From Flavobacteriales bacterium (lineage in GTDB: Bacteria; Bacteroidota; Bacteroidia; Flavobacteriales; UA16): DNA of 5,399 nt. Made by a program: the position numbers and the translations under genes. This document shows positions 4,756 through 5,399 of this stretch, one piece after another (positions within the stretch are counted from its first letter, which is position 1; every line of letters begins with the position of its first letter). A model generated the notes under the pieces. That model was not told where the DNA came from and did not search any database. It saw nothing but the letters and a program-made list of their open reading frames with translations. The stretch spans positions 1 to 5,399 of the forward strand of contig JAOIQU010000050.1 of NCBI GenBank assembly GCA_028141885.1, written 5' to 3'.

Positions 4756-5399
4756 ATGCTTTGGCTCAGGTTGTTTCGGGAGAGTTTGTCCTTCGCATGG
4801 CAGGCCATTTTGGTCAACCGGTTGCGGACGTTTCTGAGCCTGCTCGGGGTGATGGTGGGCATCTTCGTCATCAGTGCAGTGTTCACGGTTGTGGACAGCC
4901 TGGAATCGGAGCTCCGAGACACCTTCAACATGCTGGACGACGACGTGCTCTTCGTGACCAAATGGCCATGGTCATCTGGCGGGGATTACCCTTGGTGGAA
5001 ATACGTCCAGCGTAGGCCACCCACCGAGCGTGACCTTGAATTGTTGATGCCCCGGATGACCTTGGCCGAAGCGGGAATGTTCCAGACCAAGACCTTCCTC
5101 GATGCTGAAGCTGGGAACAACCGGATACCCGGCGTGGTGGTGGGAGCGGGTTCGCACGACTACGACAAGGTGATCAGCCTGAGCATTGGCGAGGGGCGCT
5201 ATTTCACAGCTTCTGAAAGTGCTGCAGGAAGGCCTGTGGCGGTGATTGGCCACCAAGTGGCCATGCAGTTGTTTGGCCGTCGCGATTGTGTGGGCTCCAC
5301 GCTGAAAGTGCGGGGCAAGAAAATCCGAGTGATTGGGGTGTTGGAAGAGGAAGGCGAAAGCGTGGTCTCAACTGGGTTGGATGAATTCATGCTCGTGCC
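4756..5399 (+). CDS. ABC transporter permease, MacB/FtsX type (5' part; cut by right window edge)
   Basis: Inner-membrane permease subunit of a type VII (MacB/LolCE/FtsX-like) ABC system; such proteins couple a cytoplasmic ATPase to periplasmic work rather than import through a channel. The 214 complete codons show an amphipathic N terminus, one membrane helix at about 24-47 within NRLRTFLSLLGVMVGIFVIS (21-40), and then the start of the large periplasmic MacB_PCD-type domain. Typical domain signatures are GEGRYFTASE (145-154), VAVIGHQVAMQLFG (161-174) and RVIGVLEEEGES (191-202). The three C-terminal helices and the FtsX domain would follow beyond the edge. An aromatic motif, KWPWSSGGDYPWWKY (69-83), follows the helix. 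The start is fixed: an in-frame TAG at 4744-4746 precedes the first ATG. No Shine-Dalgarno sequence is present. Substrate and ATPase are unknown; MacB, LolC/E and related labels would be over-specific. Confidence 0.93.
   Translation, partial: MLWLRLFRESLSFAWQAILVNRLRTFLSLLGVMVGIFVISAVFTVVDSLESELRDTFNMLDDDVLFVTKWPWSSGGDYPWWKYVQRRPPTERDLELLMPRMTLAEAGMFQTKTFLDAEAGNNRIPGVVVGAGSHDYDKVISLSIGEGRYFTASESAAGRPVAVIGHQVAMQLFGRRDCVGSTLKVRGKKIRVIGVLEEEGESVVSTGLDEFMLV

Overview
This window carries housekeeping genes from what looks like a fairly GC-rich member of the Bacteroidota, probably near the Flavobacteriales. The basis for that placement is the gene order (purH followed by mreB, mreC, mreD and the PBP2 gene), Bacteroidota-like protein starts (MreB beginning MGLFDFFTQEIAMDLGTANT, MreC beginning with an RNLIALLAR-type sequence), the absence of a Shine-Dalgarno sequence at all six start codons, and a TAnnTTTG-type promoter element upstream of purH. 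No 16S or other species-level marker is present, so genus and family cannot be named.

Layout. Five genes lie on the minus strand and read from right to left: purH (3133-4671), a 128-base spacer with several inverted repeats (3005-3132), mreB (1979-3004), mreC (1171-1968), mreD (629-1174) and the 5' part of mrdA/PBP2 (1-638, cut by the left edge). From mreB to mrdA the genes are packed as an operon: a 10-base gap between mreB and mreC, a 4-base overlap between mreC and mreD, and a 10-base overlap between mreD and mrdA. On the right, an 84-base divergent intergenic region (4672-4755) separates purH from a plus-strand MacB/FtsX-type ABC transporter permease (4756 onward), which is cut by the right edge. 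No stretch longer than 128 bases lacks a gene.

How the genes work together. PurH catalyses the last two steps of de novo IMP synthesis and is functionally separate from its neighbours. MreB (cytoplasmic actin-like filament), MreC (bitopic periplasmic scaffold), MreD (polytopic membrane protein) and PBP2 (transpeptidase) are core parts of the elongasome, the machine that builds the side-wall peptidoglycan of rod-shaped cells. RodA, the glycosyltransferase partner, is expected just beyond the left edge but cannot be seen. The divergent permease has the fold of FtsX/MacB-type exporters or mechanotransmitters; its substrate and ATPase partner are not visible.

I found no mobile element, CRISPR array, tRNA, rRNA, toxin-antitoxin pair or defence system. 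The most useful non-routine signals are the structured purH-mreB spacer, the aromatic motif in the permease, and the small candidate regulatory sites in the divergent region. I do not see strong evidence for a new biological system here.
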